Source: Chloroflexota bacterium
Lineage (GTDB): Bacteria; Chloroflexota; Limnocylindria; Limnocylindrales; CSP1-4
Reading direction: 5' to 3'
NCBI GenBank assembly: GCA_015478725.1
Contig: JADMIG010000015.1
Span: 1-64,000, forward strand
Length of the DNA stretch: 64,000 nt
Part shown: positions 8,263 to 16,699 of the stretch, one piece after another
How positions within the stretch are numbered: position 1 is the stretch's first letter
Layout of the letters: every line of letters begins with the position of its first letter
Made by a program: the position numbers and the translations under genes
The notes under the pieces: model-generated
What the model was told of the DNA's origin: nothing
Seen by the model: the letters and a program-made list of their open reading frames with translations, nothing else
Database searches by the model: none

Positions 8263-9467
8263 GCGGGACGAACGCAGCGCAGCGACCGGCGCCCGATGCG
8301 GCCGATGCGGCCGACGCGCCCGATGCGGCCGACGCGCCCGATGCGGCCGGCAGCCTGGCGGCTGCGCGTGGCCGGCGCCGATGGCCCCTCCCGAAGCAGG
8401 CGGATCCGAACGCACCGCTGCTCGTCGTGGAGCACCTGACCACCCGCTTCAGGATGGCCGGGGGCTCGATCACCGCCGTCGACGACGTGAGCTTCACGCT
8501 GCGCGACGGCGAGGCCCTCGGGATCGTCGGCGAGTCGGGCTGCGGAAAGACCACGACCGCGCTGTCCCTCGTCCGCCTCTTGCCCGCCAACGGGCGGATT
8601 GGCAAGAACAGTCGGATCAGGCTGTTCGGGATCGATCTCGCCGCGAAGTCCGAGGATGCCCTCCGGCGCTACCGCTGGCGGGAGATCTCGATCATCTTCC
8701 AGGGCGCGATGAACGCGCTCAACCCGGTCCGCCGCGTGGAGGAGCAGATCGCCGAGCCGGTGGAGCTGCGGCTGGGGATCCCGCGGAACGCGGCACTCCG
8801 CCGCGCGGGCGAGCTGCTCGAGCTCGTCGGGATCCCGAAACGACGCGGTCGCGCCTACCCCCACGAGCTGTCGGGCGGGATGCGCCAGCGGGTGATGATC
8901 GCGATGGCGCTCGCCTGCGACCCGGCCATCATCATCGGCGACGAGCCCACCACGGCCCTCGACGTCATGGTCCAGGCGCAGATCCTCGAGCTCCTCGAGC
9001 GGCTCCGCCGAGATCTGGGGCTGTCGCTCATCCTCATCACCCACGACCTCTCGGTCATCGCCGAGACGTGCGACCGGGTGATGGTCATGTACGCCGGCCG
9101 GATCGCCGAGGAGGGCACGGTCGACGAGGTCTTCCGTCGCCCTCGCCATCCGTACACGCAGAAGCTCCTCGGCGCCTTCCCGAACATCCACACCGACCGG
9201 CGGAGCCTCGAGGTCATCCCCGGCTCACCGCCGGACCTCCGGCACCCGCCGACCGGCTGCCGGTTCCACCCGCGCTGTGCCTTCGCGATGGCGGTCTGTT
9301 CGACCGAGGCCCCGCCCGAGGTGGCATTGCCGGATGGCGGCCGGATCGCGTGCCACCTCTATCCGAACGGCGGCGACGGGATCCCGGTCACCGCGCCGAC
9401 GGTCGACGCGATCGGCGCCGTGGCGACGTCGGGCGGCGCCGAGCGCGCGGCCGGAGACCGAGCATGA
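8259..9467 (+). CDS. ABC importer ATPase, DppD/OppD type
   Basis: A 402-aa nucleotide-binding subunit. It shows Walker [11 protein letters not shown]-loop in [12 protein letters not shown], signature LSGGMRQR, Walker [13 protein letters not shown] and switch His in LITHDLSV. The C-terminal oligopeptide/dipeptide domain has the Cys-rich GCRFHPRC...C motif of this subfamily, which in some members binds a [4Fe-4S] cluster. The N-terminal ~45 residues are an Ala/Asp/Pro low-complexity leader built from 9-bp repeats that is absent from typical homologues. The start is the ATG in the ATGA overlap with the permease; it overlaps the next ATPase gene in the same way. Confidence 0.93.
   Translation: MSGTNAAQRPAPDAADAADAPDAADAPDAAGSLAAARGRRRWPLPKQADPNAPLLVVEHLTTRFRMAGGSITAVDDVSFTLRDGEALGIVGESGCGKTTTALSLVRLLPANGRIGKNSRIRLFGIDLAAKSEDALRRYRWREISIIFQGAMNALNPVRRVEEQIAEPVELRLGIPRNAALRRAGELLELVGIPKRRGRAYPHELSGGMRQRVMIAMALACDPAIIIGDEPTTALDVMVQAQILELLERLRRDLGLSLILITHDLSVIAETCDRVMVMYAGRIAEEGTVDEVFRRPRHPYTQKLLGAFPNIHTDRRSLEVIPGSPPDLRHPPTGCRFHPRCAFAMAVCSTEAPPEVALPDGGRIACHLYPNGGDGIPVTAPTVDAIGAVATSGGAERAAGDRA
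8295..8348 (+). repeat. Six tandem 9-bp repeats inside the ATPase N-terminus
   Basis: Six in-frame units of GATGCGGCC or its variant GACGCGCCC encode DAA/DAP triplets ([18 protein letters not shown]). Units 3 and 5 are the variant. Slippage would change length by three residues without a frameshift. Confidence 0.85.
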
Positions 9468-10567
9468 GCGCCGAGCGAGCCGCTGCGCCGCCCGCCGCGC
9501 TGCCCGCCGCTGCCGACCGGGAGCTCCTCCGGCTCGAGGGCCTCGAGGTCCACTTCCCGATCCGGAGCGGGCTCCTCGACGTCCTCCGCCGTCGGCCCAG
9601 GGGCGTCATCCGGGCGGTGGACGGGATCGACCTCTCGATCCGGCGCGGTGAGGTCCTCGCCCTCGTCGGCGAGTCGGGCTCGGGCAAGACGACGACCGGC
9701 CGGGTCATCGTCAAGCTGACTCGGCAGACCGCCGGACGGGTCATCTTCGACGGCGAGGATGTGAGCGATCGCTGGGGCGTCGCCCGCCTGCGGAGCTATC
9801 GGCGGCGCGTCCAGATCATCTTCCAGGATCCGTATGAGACGCTCAACCCGAAGCAGACGGTCTACGACTTCGTGGCCGAGCCACTCCAGGTGAACCACCT
9901 CACGCGGTCCAGTGCGGAGCAGGAGGACCGGGTCCTCGCCGCGCTCGACGCCGCCGGCCTGCGGCCCGCCCGCGACTTCGCGTTCCGTTTCCCGCACGAG
10001 CTGTCCGGCGGCCAGCGCCAGCGGGTCGTCATCGCCGGGGCGCTGGTCATGGATCCCGAGCTGGTCGTCGCCGACGAACCGGTGTCCATGCTCGACGTTT
10101 CGATCCGGACCGAGCTCCTCCGGCTCATGCTCGACCTGCGCGAGGCCCGCGGCCTGACGTACCTGTTCATCACCCACGACCTGTCGCTCGCCTGGGTCCT
10201 GGCCGACCGGATCGCCGTCATGTACCTCGGCAGGATCATGGAGATCGGGTCGGCCGAGGCGGTCATCAAGCGGCCTCGCAACCCGTACACGAAGGCGCTG
10301 GTCAGCGTCTCACCCACCCCCGAGCCCGCCGACGACGCGCTCCGCGCGGCGCGGGTGATCCTGTCCGGCGAGACGCCGGACGCGGCCGCGATCCCGTCCG
10401 GCTGCCGGTTCCACACCCGCTGCCCGGTCGCCTTCGATCGCTGCTCGGTCGAGGAGCCGCCGTTGTTCGACGTCGGCGGCGGCCAGCAGGCTGCGTGCTG
10501 GCTGGCCGAAGGGAATCGCGACGCAGGACCCTATGCCCCGAGCGCCGGATCCTCGAAGACCGGCTGA
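9464..10567 (+). CDS. ABC importer ATPase, DppF/OppF type
   Basis: A 367-aa second ATPase of the importer. It shows Walker A GESGSGKTT, signature LSGGQRQR, Walker B VVADEPVSMLD and FITHDLSL. Like DppF it has the C-terminal extension with GCRFHTRCP and a later Cys pair. ATGA overlap with the preceding ATPase. Its last 37 bp overlap the end of the convergent amidohydrolase gene, so the last residues (after about AEGNRDAG) are probably not constrained. Confidence 0.92.
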   Translation: MSAERAAAPPAALPAAADRELLRLEGLEVHFPIRSGLLDVLRRRPRGVIRAVDGIDLSIRRGEVLALVGESGSGKTTTGRVIVKLTRQTAGRVIFDGEDVSDRWGVARLRSYRRRVQIIFQDPYETLNPKQTVYDFVAEPLQVNHLTRSSAEQEDRVLAALDAAGLRPARDFAFRFPHELSGGQRQRVVIAGALVMDPELVVADEPVSMLDVSIRTELLRLMLDLREARGLTYLFITHDLSLAWVLADRIAVMYLGRIMEIGSAEAVIKRPRNPYTKALVSVSPTPEPADDALRAARVILSGETPDAAAIPSGCRFHTRCPVAFDRCSVEEPPLFDVGGGQQAACWLAEGNRDAGPYAPSAGSSKTG

Positions 10568-12183
10568 CCTTCGACGAACGTCGCGATGACCCGGGCGTCG
10601 CCGATCTCGCCGGCGGCGCGGTCGAACAGGTCCCGGTCGAGGACGACCAGATCGGCCAGCCTGCCGACCGTCAGCGAGCCTGTCTCATCGTCCTGGTGCT
10701 GGACGTAGGCCGAACCGAGGGTGAACGCGCGGACCGCCTCCTCGAGGGAGATCCGCTCGTCGGGGAGCAGCGGCGGCTTCGCGCCTCGCGCGTCCTCGGA
10801 GACGCGGTTCACCGCGACCTCCATCTCGAGCAACGGGTCGGGGGTGGAGACGCTCCAGTCGCTGCCCATCGCGAGGCGCGCGCCCGCCCGCAGGAGCGAC
10901 CCGAATGGATACTGCCAGGCGGCGCGCTCCGGGCCAAGGAACGGGATGGTCAATTCGTCCATCTGTGGCTCATGGCAGGCCCAGTACGGCTGGGCGTTCG
11001 CGGTCACGTCGAGCGCAGCGAAACGCGGCACGTCGGCCGGATGGATCACCTGGATGTGGGCGATGTGATGGCGCCCGTCGGTGCGCCCGTTCGCCGCCAG
11101 CGCCGCCTCGAAGGCGTCGAGGGCCTCCCGGACGGCCCGCTCGCCGATCGCATGGACGTGCACCTGGAAGCCCTCCGCGTCCAGACGGGTCACGGCCTGT
11201 CGCAGCAGCCCGGGCTCGACGAACGAGATCCCGCGGTTGTCCGTCGGCCGGCCGTCGACGCCGAGGTAGGGCTCGAGCACCGCCGCGCTGAAGTTCTCGA
11301 GGACGCCGTCCTGCATGATCTTCACGCTCGTGGGCCGGAACCGGCCGATCGTGCCCTCGGCGCGTGCGGCGACGAGCTCCTCGATCTGCTCGAGACCGCG
11401 CTGGCGGTTCCACCAGAGCGCGGCGACCACCCGGCCCGTCAGCTCGCCCCGGCCGGCCACCGCGCGGTAGGCGGCCCGCGCCCCGGGCTCGACCCACGCG
11501 TCCTGCCAGCTCGTCACGCCCAGTGCGTGCAGGTACGCCTGTCCGACGAGGAGTCCCCGCTCCAGCTCGTTCGCCGAGTCGGGCGGGACGATCCGCTCGA
11601 CGAGCCGGATGGCGCCCTCGTGGAGCGCCCCGGTCGGCGTCCCGTCGGCGTCGCGCTCGATCCGGCCGTCGATTGGATCCGGGGTCGATGCAGTGACCCC
11701 GGACAGCTCGAGCGCCCGGCTGTTCACCCAGGCGCCGTGCCCGTCGCGATTCTCGAGGAAGACCGGTCGGTCCGCCACGACCCGGTCGAGATCGTCGCGC
11801 CGGGGCGTCCCACCCGGGAAGTCTTCCATGGACCAGCCGCCGCCGCGAATCCAGGCCTCCGCCGGGTTCGCGACCGCGTAGTCGCGCACGATGCGCAGGT
11901 AGGTCTCGAGGCCGTGCGACTCGTGCAGCTCGCAGCGGAGCCGGGCCAGGCCGCTCGAAACCGGGTGGACGTGGGCGTCCTGGAAGCCGGGCAGCACCGT
12001 CCGACCGCGGAGCTCGATGACCCGCGTCCGGGCGCCGATGAGCGATGCCACGCTCGCGTTCGAACCAACGGCCACGATCCGCCCTGCGCTGACCGCAAGA
12101 GCCTGGGCAAGCGGCCGCTTCGGATCGACGGTGTGGAGTGCGCCACCGTGCAGGACGAGGTCGGCGGCTCGAGCGTCGGACAC
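10531..12183 (-). CDS. Amidohydrolase family protein (YtcJ-like, metallo-dependent hydrolase)
   Basis: A 550-aa cytoplasmic amidohydrolase of the YtcJ/NfdA subgroup. The N-terminal beta-sandwich (LVLHGGALHTVD) leads to the first metal pair DAHVHP. The TIM barrel continues with HVHAIGERAV, HHIAHIQ and a catalytic Asp in AMGSDWSVS, and the C-terminal ADLVVLDRDLF closes the sandwich. Members hydrolyse N-acyl or N-formyl substrates, and the specificity is not predictable here. It starts at GTG 12183, with GGGAGG 7 nt upstream, and converges on the importer operon with overlapping 3' ends. Acting on imported acyl-peptides or amides is possible but unproven. Confidence 0.88.
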   Translation of the reverse strand: MSDARAADLVLHGGALHTVDPKRPLAQALAVSAGRIVAVGSNASVASLIGARTRVIELRGRTVLPGFQDAHVHPVSSGLARLRCELHESHGLETYLRIVRDYAVANPAEAWIRGGGWSMEDFPGGTPRRDDLDRVVADRPVFLENRDGHGAWVNSRALELSGVTASTPDPIDGRIERDADGTPTGALHEGAIRLVERIVPPDSANELERGLLVGQAYLHALGVTSWQDAWVEPGARAAYRAVAGRGELTGRVVAALWWNRQRGLEQIEELVAARAEGTIGRFRPTSVKIMQDGVLENFSAAVLEPYLGVDGRPTDNRGISFVEPGLLRQAVTRLDAEGFQVHVHAIGERAVREALDAFEAALAANGRTDGRHHIAHIQVIHPADVPRFAALDVTANAQPYWACHEPQMDELTIPFLGPERAAWQYPFGSLLRAGARLAMGSDWSVSTPDPLLEMEVAVNRVSEDARGAKPPLLPDERISLEEAVRAFTLGSAYVQHQDDETGSLTVGRLADLVVLDRDLFDRAAGEIGDARVIATFVEGQPVFEDPALGA

Positions 12184-12255
12184 GGATGGGCCTCCCTGCC
12201 GGCCTCCTGGCTCATCCGGGTCCGTCAGCGACGCGCGGGCGGACCCGTGGATCCG

Positions 12256-12936
12256 TCAGCCGGCCCGGGCCTTCCAGCGCACGGCGAGGACGACGGTGAT
12301 GAAGCCGTAGACGAGGAGGATGACGAGGCCCACCACGGCACCGCTCGCGGCCGCGTCGCCAGCGTTCCGGGCACCGGTCGCCGCCGCGAGGCCAAGGAGG
12401 AAGCCGAGGACGCCGTAGATGAGGCCGATGACACGACCCCAGCCGCTGCCTCGCCAGGCGCCGATGCCGGCAAGGATCTCGATGAGGCCGATGATGACGA
12501 TCAACACGCCGAAGGCGGCGACGGCTCCACCCACGAAGTCACCGAATCCCGGGACCCCGGCCTGATCTCCGGCGTTCTTGACGACCGCCCCGCCGAGGAC
12601 GATGAAGACCCCGCCGACTGTCGCCAGGAGGCCGAGGATCATGAGCAGCAGGGCAGCCACCTTGGCAAGCCCCGTCGATGGCCGACGGACGTCGGCCTGA
12701 GGCGGCGCGACCCACCCGCTGACCGGCGCCGCGGCGCCCGGGTTCACCCAGCCGGCCGGGGCGGACTGGGCCGTCGGAGCGGGGGCGGGCTGGATCCACG
12801 GCGCGGGTGCCGGAGGGGCGGCCGGAGCCGACGGAGCCGGAGCCGGCTGGGTCCACGTGCTCGGCGGAGGTGGGGCCGGTTGTCCGGCTTCGGGCGGCGG
12901 CTCGCCATTCGTCGGGTTCGAGGGCTGGTCGTCCAC
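12256..12936 (-). CDS. Small four-helix membrane protein with Pro/Ala-rich cytoplasmic N-terminus
   Basis: A 226-aa protein of unknown function. I chose the GTG at 12936 because GGGAGG lies 7 nt upstream; the frame is open to 13005. The first ~90 residues are Pro/Ala/Gln-rich (repeated APAP and WIQPAPAP-like units). Four hydrophobic helices follow: about KVAALLLMILGLLATVGGVFIVLGG, VGGAVAAFGVLIVIIGLIEILAGI, VIGLIYGVLGFLLGLAAA and AVVGLVILLVYGFITVVLAV. The layout resembles small DUF4064-like or Tic20-like integral proteins with disordered tails. TACACT about 28 nt before the RBS is a possible -10. Confidence 0.7.
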   Translation of the reverse strand: MDDQPSNPTNGEPPPEAGQPAPPPPSTWTQPAPAPSAPAAPPAPAPWIQPAPAPTAQSAPAGWVNPGAAAPVSGWVAPPQADVRRPSTGLAKVAALLLMILGLLATVGGVFIVLGGAVVKNAGDQAGVPGFGDFVGGAVAAFGVLIVIIGLIEILAGIGAWRGSGWGRVIGLIYGVLGFLLGLAAATGARNAGDAAASGAVVGLVILLVYGFITVVLAVRWKARAG

Positions 12937-13019
12937 GCATCGTCCTCCCGTCGCAGGCCTGGTCGACGCGAGTGTAGTCGCCACGGGAAGACGTTTGGAG
13001 CCCATCCGGAAGGCCGGTG

Positions 13020-14144
13020 TCAGATCCCGGTCGCCGATCCAAAGATCCGGGCGAGCTCGAATGCCGGCGTCTCGGCGAGCTGATCGTAGCGGCAGGACGC
13101 CGGGTCGCGATCCGGGCGCCAGCGGCGGAAGGTCGCCCCGTGGCGGAACCGGTCTCCCTGGAGATGGTCGAAGGCGACCTCACAGACGAGCTCCGGGCGG
13201 AGCGCCTCCCAGGACAGGTCCTTGCCGCGGTTCCAGCGGCTCGTCGCACCGGGGATGCGCTGTCCGCTCTCGGCCGCTGCCTCCGCCCATTCGGCCCAAC
13301 CGGCCCACGGATGTCCGGTGAGCGCGTCGGTGCGGTACGGGTGGAGAAACTCGACGAGATCGGCGCGTCGCTCCATTGTGAACGACGACGTGACGCCGAC
13401 GTGATGAAGCGTTCCCGCGGCGTCGAATAGTCCGAGGAGCAATGATCCGATGAGCGTGCCGGGGCCGTTGGCGTGCCACCGGAAGCCGCCGACGACGCAG
13501 TCCGCGGTGCGTGCATGCTTGAGCTTGAGCATCGCGCGACGTCCGGCCTGATACGGGGCATCGAGCCGTTTCGCGATGACACCGTCCAGACCGGCCCCCT
13601 CGAAGCGGTCGAACCAGTCGGTGGCGATCCCCCGGTCACGCGTGGCAGGGGTCAGATGGATCGGGGCGACCGCATCGCGCAGCGCTTCGTCGAGCCGGCC
13701 TCGGCGTTCCCCCTGGGGTAGCGAACGCATGTCGTCACCGTCGAGAGCGAGGAGATCCCAGGCGACGAAGCTCGCCGGCGTCTCCGCCGCGAGCCGGGCG
13801 ACCCGCGAGGCGGCCGGGTGGATCCGGAGGAGGAGCGCCTCGAAGTCGAGGCCGTTCGGTCCGGCGATCACGACCTCTCCGTCGAGGACGGCTCGGTCCG
13901 GCAGCTCCGCGCGGAGCGGAGCGGCGAGCTCCGGAAAGTAGCGGTCGAGCGGCTTGAGGTCGCGGCTCTGGATGAGCACGTCGTCGCCGTCGCGGAACAC
14001 GATCGCCCGGAAACCGTCCCATTTCGGCTCGAAGAGCCAGCCCTCGTCGACCGGCAGCGCGCCCGCCGGCTTGGCGAGCATCGGCTCCAGCGGTGGCTGG
14101 AACGGCAGGCGGGAGAGCGCGACCCTCGGCACGGTTGGCGCCAC
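13020..14144 (-). CDS. ATP-dependent DNA ligase (LigC/LigD ligase-domain type)
   Basis: A 374-aa ATP-dependent polynucleotide ligase containing only adenylation and OB-fold domains, with no polymerase or phosphoesterase domain as in LigD. The adenylated Lys is in FEPKWDGFRA (Lys41). Further nucleotidyltransferase motifs are DGEVVI, FVAWDLLALDG, GVIAKRLDAPY and MLKLKHARTADCVV. It ends with the OB domain motif RPELVCEVAFDH. The size and motif order match the LigC proteins of mycobacteria and many soil bacteria, which act in Ku-linked or excision repair. No ku gene is in the window. It starts at GTG 14144 with TATGCT 6 nt upstream, predicting a leaderless mRNA. Confidence 0.9.
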   Translation of the reverse strand: MAPTVPRVALSRLPFQPPLEPMLAKPAGALPVDEGWLFEPKWDGFRAIVFRDGDDVLIQSRDLKPLDRYFPELAAPLRAELPDRAVLDGEVVIAGPNGLDFEALLLRIHPAASRVARLAAETPASFVAWDLLALDGDDMRSLPQGERRGRLDEALRDAVAPIHLTPATRDRGIATDWFDRFEGAGLDGVIAKRLDAPYQAGRRAMLKLKHARTADCVVGGFRWHANGPGTLIGSLLLGLFDAAGTLHHVGVTSSFTMERRADLVEFLHPYRTDALTGHPWAGWAEWAEAAAESGQRIPGATSRWNRGKDLSWEALRPELVCEVAFDHLQGDRFRHGATFRRWRPDRDPASCRYDQLAETPAFELARIFGSATGI

Positions 14145-14577
14145 GCAGGGAGCATAGCGGGCCTCGCCCTTCGAGCGACCGGCACGAGATCGGGGTCATG
14201 CCCCATGGAGGTCGGGGCGCGCGCTGAGCGCCGGGCCGCGGGGACCCCCGATCTCATCAGCCCGCGGCGCCAATCGATCCCGACGGACCGTTACGCGACG
14301 ATCATCCCCGGAGCCGGAGCGGCCGCCTATGTCGCTGGGGCGGCGCCTGGCGGGATTCAGCGCAGATCGATCCGAGATGAACGTATGCGCCCGATCCGAC
14401 CATCCGGGCCGCGATGGTCCACCGAGCGCAGCGCTCGGGCACGGCACCGACCGGGAGTTTCCTCCGTAAGGGTCTGCCGGAGGAGATATGCGCCGCCGCC
14501 GGCTCGCCCGTGCGTCACGCGCTCGCTGGGCGCGGTCGGCGCCGCAACCTCCACCATCGTCCCGTCGAGCGACCGGG
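14145..14577. other. Intergenic region between DNA ligase and UspA genes
   Basis: No credible gene is seen in 433 bp. It holds the predicted leaderless -10 of the ligase (TATGCT on the minus strand, 14151-14156), a compact perfect hairpin CCGAGCG-CAG-CGCTCGG (14422-14438) that could end the minus-strand uspA transcript, although it has no T-tract, and a second stem (14460-14466 with 14478-14484, 11-nt loop) whose 3' arm reads CGGAGGA. Confidence 0.5.
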
Positions 14578-14979
14578 TCAGCGAGCGACGACCACCGTCG
14601 CGTGGGCGTGGTTCACGACGTGCTCGGACACACTCCCGAGAAGGATCCGGTCGAGGGAACCGAGCTCGCGGCTGCCGACGACGATCGTGTCGAAGGCGCC
14701 CTCCTCGGCGATCCGCTCGATCGTCCGCGCCGGATCGCCGGCGGGCTCGATGAGCTCCGCCTCGACCCCCTGCTCGCGGAGCAGCTTCCGCGCCTCGAGC
14801 AGTTCCCGTGCGTGCACGGAGGCGTCATCCCAGGGGTCCACCGGGACACGCCCCGAGTGGACGGGAATGACGCTGATGACGCTCATCGTGGCGCCGAACG
14901 CGCGAGCCATGTCGGCTGCGGTCGCGAGCGCGGTGCGAGCGGGTTCCGTACCGTCGTAGGCAACGAGGATCTTGCGCAT
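14578..14979 (-). CDS. Universal stress protein, UspA family
   Basis: A 133-aa single-domain Usp. It has the beta1 motif MRKILVAYDGTEPA and the C-terminal ATP-binding loop VVGSRELGSLDRILLGSVSEHVV (G-2x-G-9x-G-S pattern), so it should be of the ATP-binding class. The open frame extends to 15105, but the ATG at 14979 begins exactly at the domain and has GAGAGGAG upstream, 9 nt away. It is monocistronic, between DNA ligase and bL25. Confidence 0.9.
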   Translation of the reverse strand: MRKILVAYDGTEPARTALATAADMARAFGATMSVISVIPVHSGRVPVDPWDDASVHARELLEARKLLREQGVEAELIEPAGDPARTIERIAEEGAFDTIVVGSRELGSLDRILLGSVSEHVVNHAHATVVVAR

Positions 14980-15159
14980 GGTCGTGGACTCCTCTCGATG
15001 AGGAGCGGCCGGTTTGTGGTCCGCTCCACCTCGAAGCGTCGTCGAATCGCGCCGCCGCGGCATCGGCGGGACGTCACCTCGCCACAGTCCGAACGGCTCC
15101 ATCACGCCGGAACCGCGCCAGACCCGGCGCGATGGGTCCCGCGCGCCTGCTGCGTGCGC

Positions 15160-15813
15160 TCAGTCGGTCGTGGCGCCCTCGGCGGCGTCGCCCTCGGGCT
15201 CCGCAGGCGCGCCTTCGGCGGCCGTCTCGGCCACCGGAGCCACTTCCTCCTCGAGTCGCGGCGGAAGGACCCGCGCGGCGACCTCGTCCGGGTCCGTGAC
15301 GAGGGTCACATCCGCCGGGATCGTGAGGTCGCGGACGTGGATCGCCGCGTCGAAATCGCCGAGGGCGGCGATCGGCAGCTCGATGTGATCGGGCAGATGG
15401 TCGGGCAGCGCGCGCACGCGGAGGTGATCGAGGTGGCTCAGCGTCCCGCCGAGCTTCGTCACCGCCTCGGACTCACCCACGACGGTGACCCGGACGTCCA
15501 CGGTGAGCTCTTCGGTCATCCGGACGAGGAACAGGTCGACGTGCAGCGGGCGCTGGCGGACCGGATCCACCTGGACGCCCTGGACGAGTGCCGGGTGCGC
15601 CTTCCGGCCGTCGATCGAGACGTCGATGAGCGTCGTCGCGCCCACGTGCCGCCGAAGGAGCTCGAACTCGTGAGCGTCGATCGATACGGATGCGGAGGCC
15701 ACGCCGTGCCCGTAGAGGACCGCGGGCAGCCTGCCGGCACGTCGGAGGCGGGCGACCTTCTTGCCGATGACGTCGCGATGCGTCGCGGCGAGGGTCGGGC
15801 GGGCGGTGGTCAT
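15160..15813 (-). CDS. rplY: Ribosomal protein bL25 (Ctc/TL5 type, long form)
   Basis: A 217-aa two-domain bL25 of the general-stress Ctc type. The N-terminal 5S rRNA-binding domain has VARLRRAGRLPAVLYGHG and HVDLFLV. The C-terminal TL5 domain (VPVVGESEAV-like strand, LPDHLPDHIELPI, GDFDAAIHVRDLTIP) ends in an acidic Ala/Glu tail (about 190-217). The frame is open to 16011, but the ATG at 15813 matches the family N-terminus (TTARPTLAATHRD) and has a weak GAGG upstream. In most genomes bL25 neighbours pth; pth is not here. It is divergent from the response regulator. Confidence 0.92.
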   Translation of the reverse strand: MTTARPTLAATHRDVIGKKVARLRRAGRLPAVLYGHGVASASVSIDAHEFELLRRHVGATTLIDVSIDGRKAHPALVQGVQVDPVRQRPLHVDLFLVRMTEELTVDVRVTVVGESEAVTKLGGTLSHLDHLRVRALPDHLPDHIELPIAALGDFDAAIHVRDLTIPADVTLVTDPDEVAARVLPPRLEEEVAPVAETAAEGAPAEPEGDAAEGATTD

Positions 15814-15987
15814 CTCGGCTGGACCTCGTATGGTGCGGGAGCGGATGGGCGGCGACTCGACGGCGAGGAGCGGCTCGCCGGGCGCCCGTGGCCGGGACAC
15901 GGTACCACAGCCTCGCTCCCGGTCCCGACGACCTCGCTCCCGAGCCGCTCCCGAGCCTCGCCGGGCGACCCCCGCCGCGAGCCGGTG

Positions 15988-15993
15988 TAGCAT
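15988..15993 (+). promoter_or_regulatory. Predicted -10 hexamer (TAGCAT) for leaderless response-regulator mRNA
   Basis: TAGCAT is followed by exactly 7 nt and then ATG at 16001, and there is no Shine-Dalgarno sequence in between. Confidence 0.5.
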
Positions 15994-16000
15994 CGCCGCC

Positions 16001-16699
16001 ATGTCCGCCACGATCCTCGTCGTCGAGGATGAGTTCGCCGTCGCCCGAGGGATCCAGTACGCCCTCCAGCAGGAGGGCTATCAGGTCGCCCTCGCCCGGT
16101 CCGGCGAGGAGGGACTCGACCTCGCGATCAACCAGGCGCCGGACCTCGTCGTCCTCGACATCCGCCTCCCGGGCATGGACGGCCTCGAGGTCCTGCGCCG
16201 GCTCAGGGCCTCCGGGTCCAAGGCGCCGGTCCTCGTCCTCACGGCCCGCGACGACGAGGTGGACAAGGTCATCGGCCTCGAGCTCGGCGCGGACGACTAC
16301 CTCACGAAACCGTACGGCCTTCGCGAGCTCCTCAGCCGGATCAAGGCCCTCCTCCGCCGCGCGTACGGCGACCTTGCCGACGCCGCCGGCGGACGCGTCA
16401 TCCGGCATCACGACCTGCTCATCGATCTCGAGCGGCGGCGCGTCCAGCGCGGCCAGCGGCGCATCGCCCTGACGCCGACCGAGTTCGAAATCCTCCGCCA
16501 TCTGGCGAGCCGCCCGGGGCGTGTGTACACCCGTCCCGAGCTGCTCGAGCTCCTCCGCGACTACGAGGCGCTCGACCAGGACGAGAAGACGATCAACGTC
16601 CACATCAGCCACCTGCGGGAGAAGATCGAGGACGATCCGGCGGTCCCGACGTTCGTCCTCACGGTCCGAGGTGTGGGCTACGCCTTCGCCGAGCGCTAG
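16001..16699 (+). CDS. OmpR/PhoB-family response regulator
   Basis: A 232-aa two-domain regulator. The receiver domain has the acidic pair ED (9-11), phospho-acceptor Asp53 (VVLDIRLPG), Thr81 region (VLTARDD) and Lys103 (YLTKPYG). The C-terminal winged helix spans about 135-230, with LTPTEFEILRHLASRPGRVYTR, the recognition region NVHISHLREKIED and VRGVGYAF. It is translationally entwined with the sensor kinase that follows and with an HtrA protease, suggesting an envelope-stress circuit. It is divergent from rplY and has a predicted leaderless start. Confidence 0.93.
   Translation: MSATILVVEDEFAVARGIQYALQQEGYQVALARSGEEGLDLAINQAPDLVVLDIRLPGMDGLEVLRRLRASGSKAPVLVLTARDDEVDKVIGLELGADDYLTKPYGLRELLSRIKALLRRAYGDLADAAGGRVIRHHDLLIDLERRRVQRGQRRIALTPTEFEILRHLASRPGRVYTRPELLELLRDYEALDQDEKTINVHISHLREKIEDDPAVPTFVLTVRGVGYAFAER

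Noticed and set aside
8092-9217. Minus-strand frames opposite the ABC ATPases
   Set aside because: Shadows of the plus-strand ATPases with Walker motifs.
14422-14438. Intrinsic terminator for the uspA gene
   Set aside because: The hairpin is real but far (140 bp) from the stop and has no T-tract; kept only as a description of the region.
14460-14484. Possible riboswitch or regulatory RNA (stem with 11-nt loop)
   Set aside because: No conserved riboswitch core could be matched, and it does not lie in the leader of a relevant gene.
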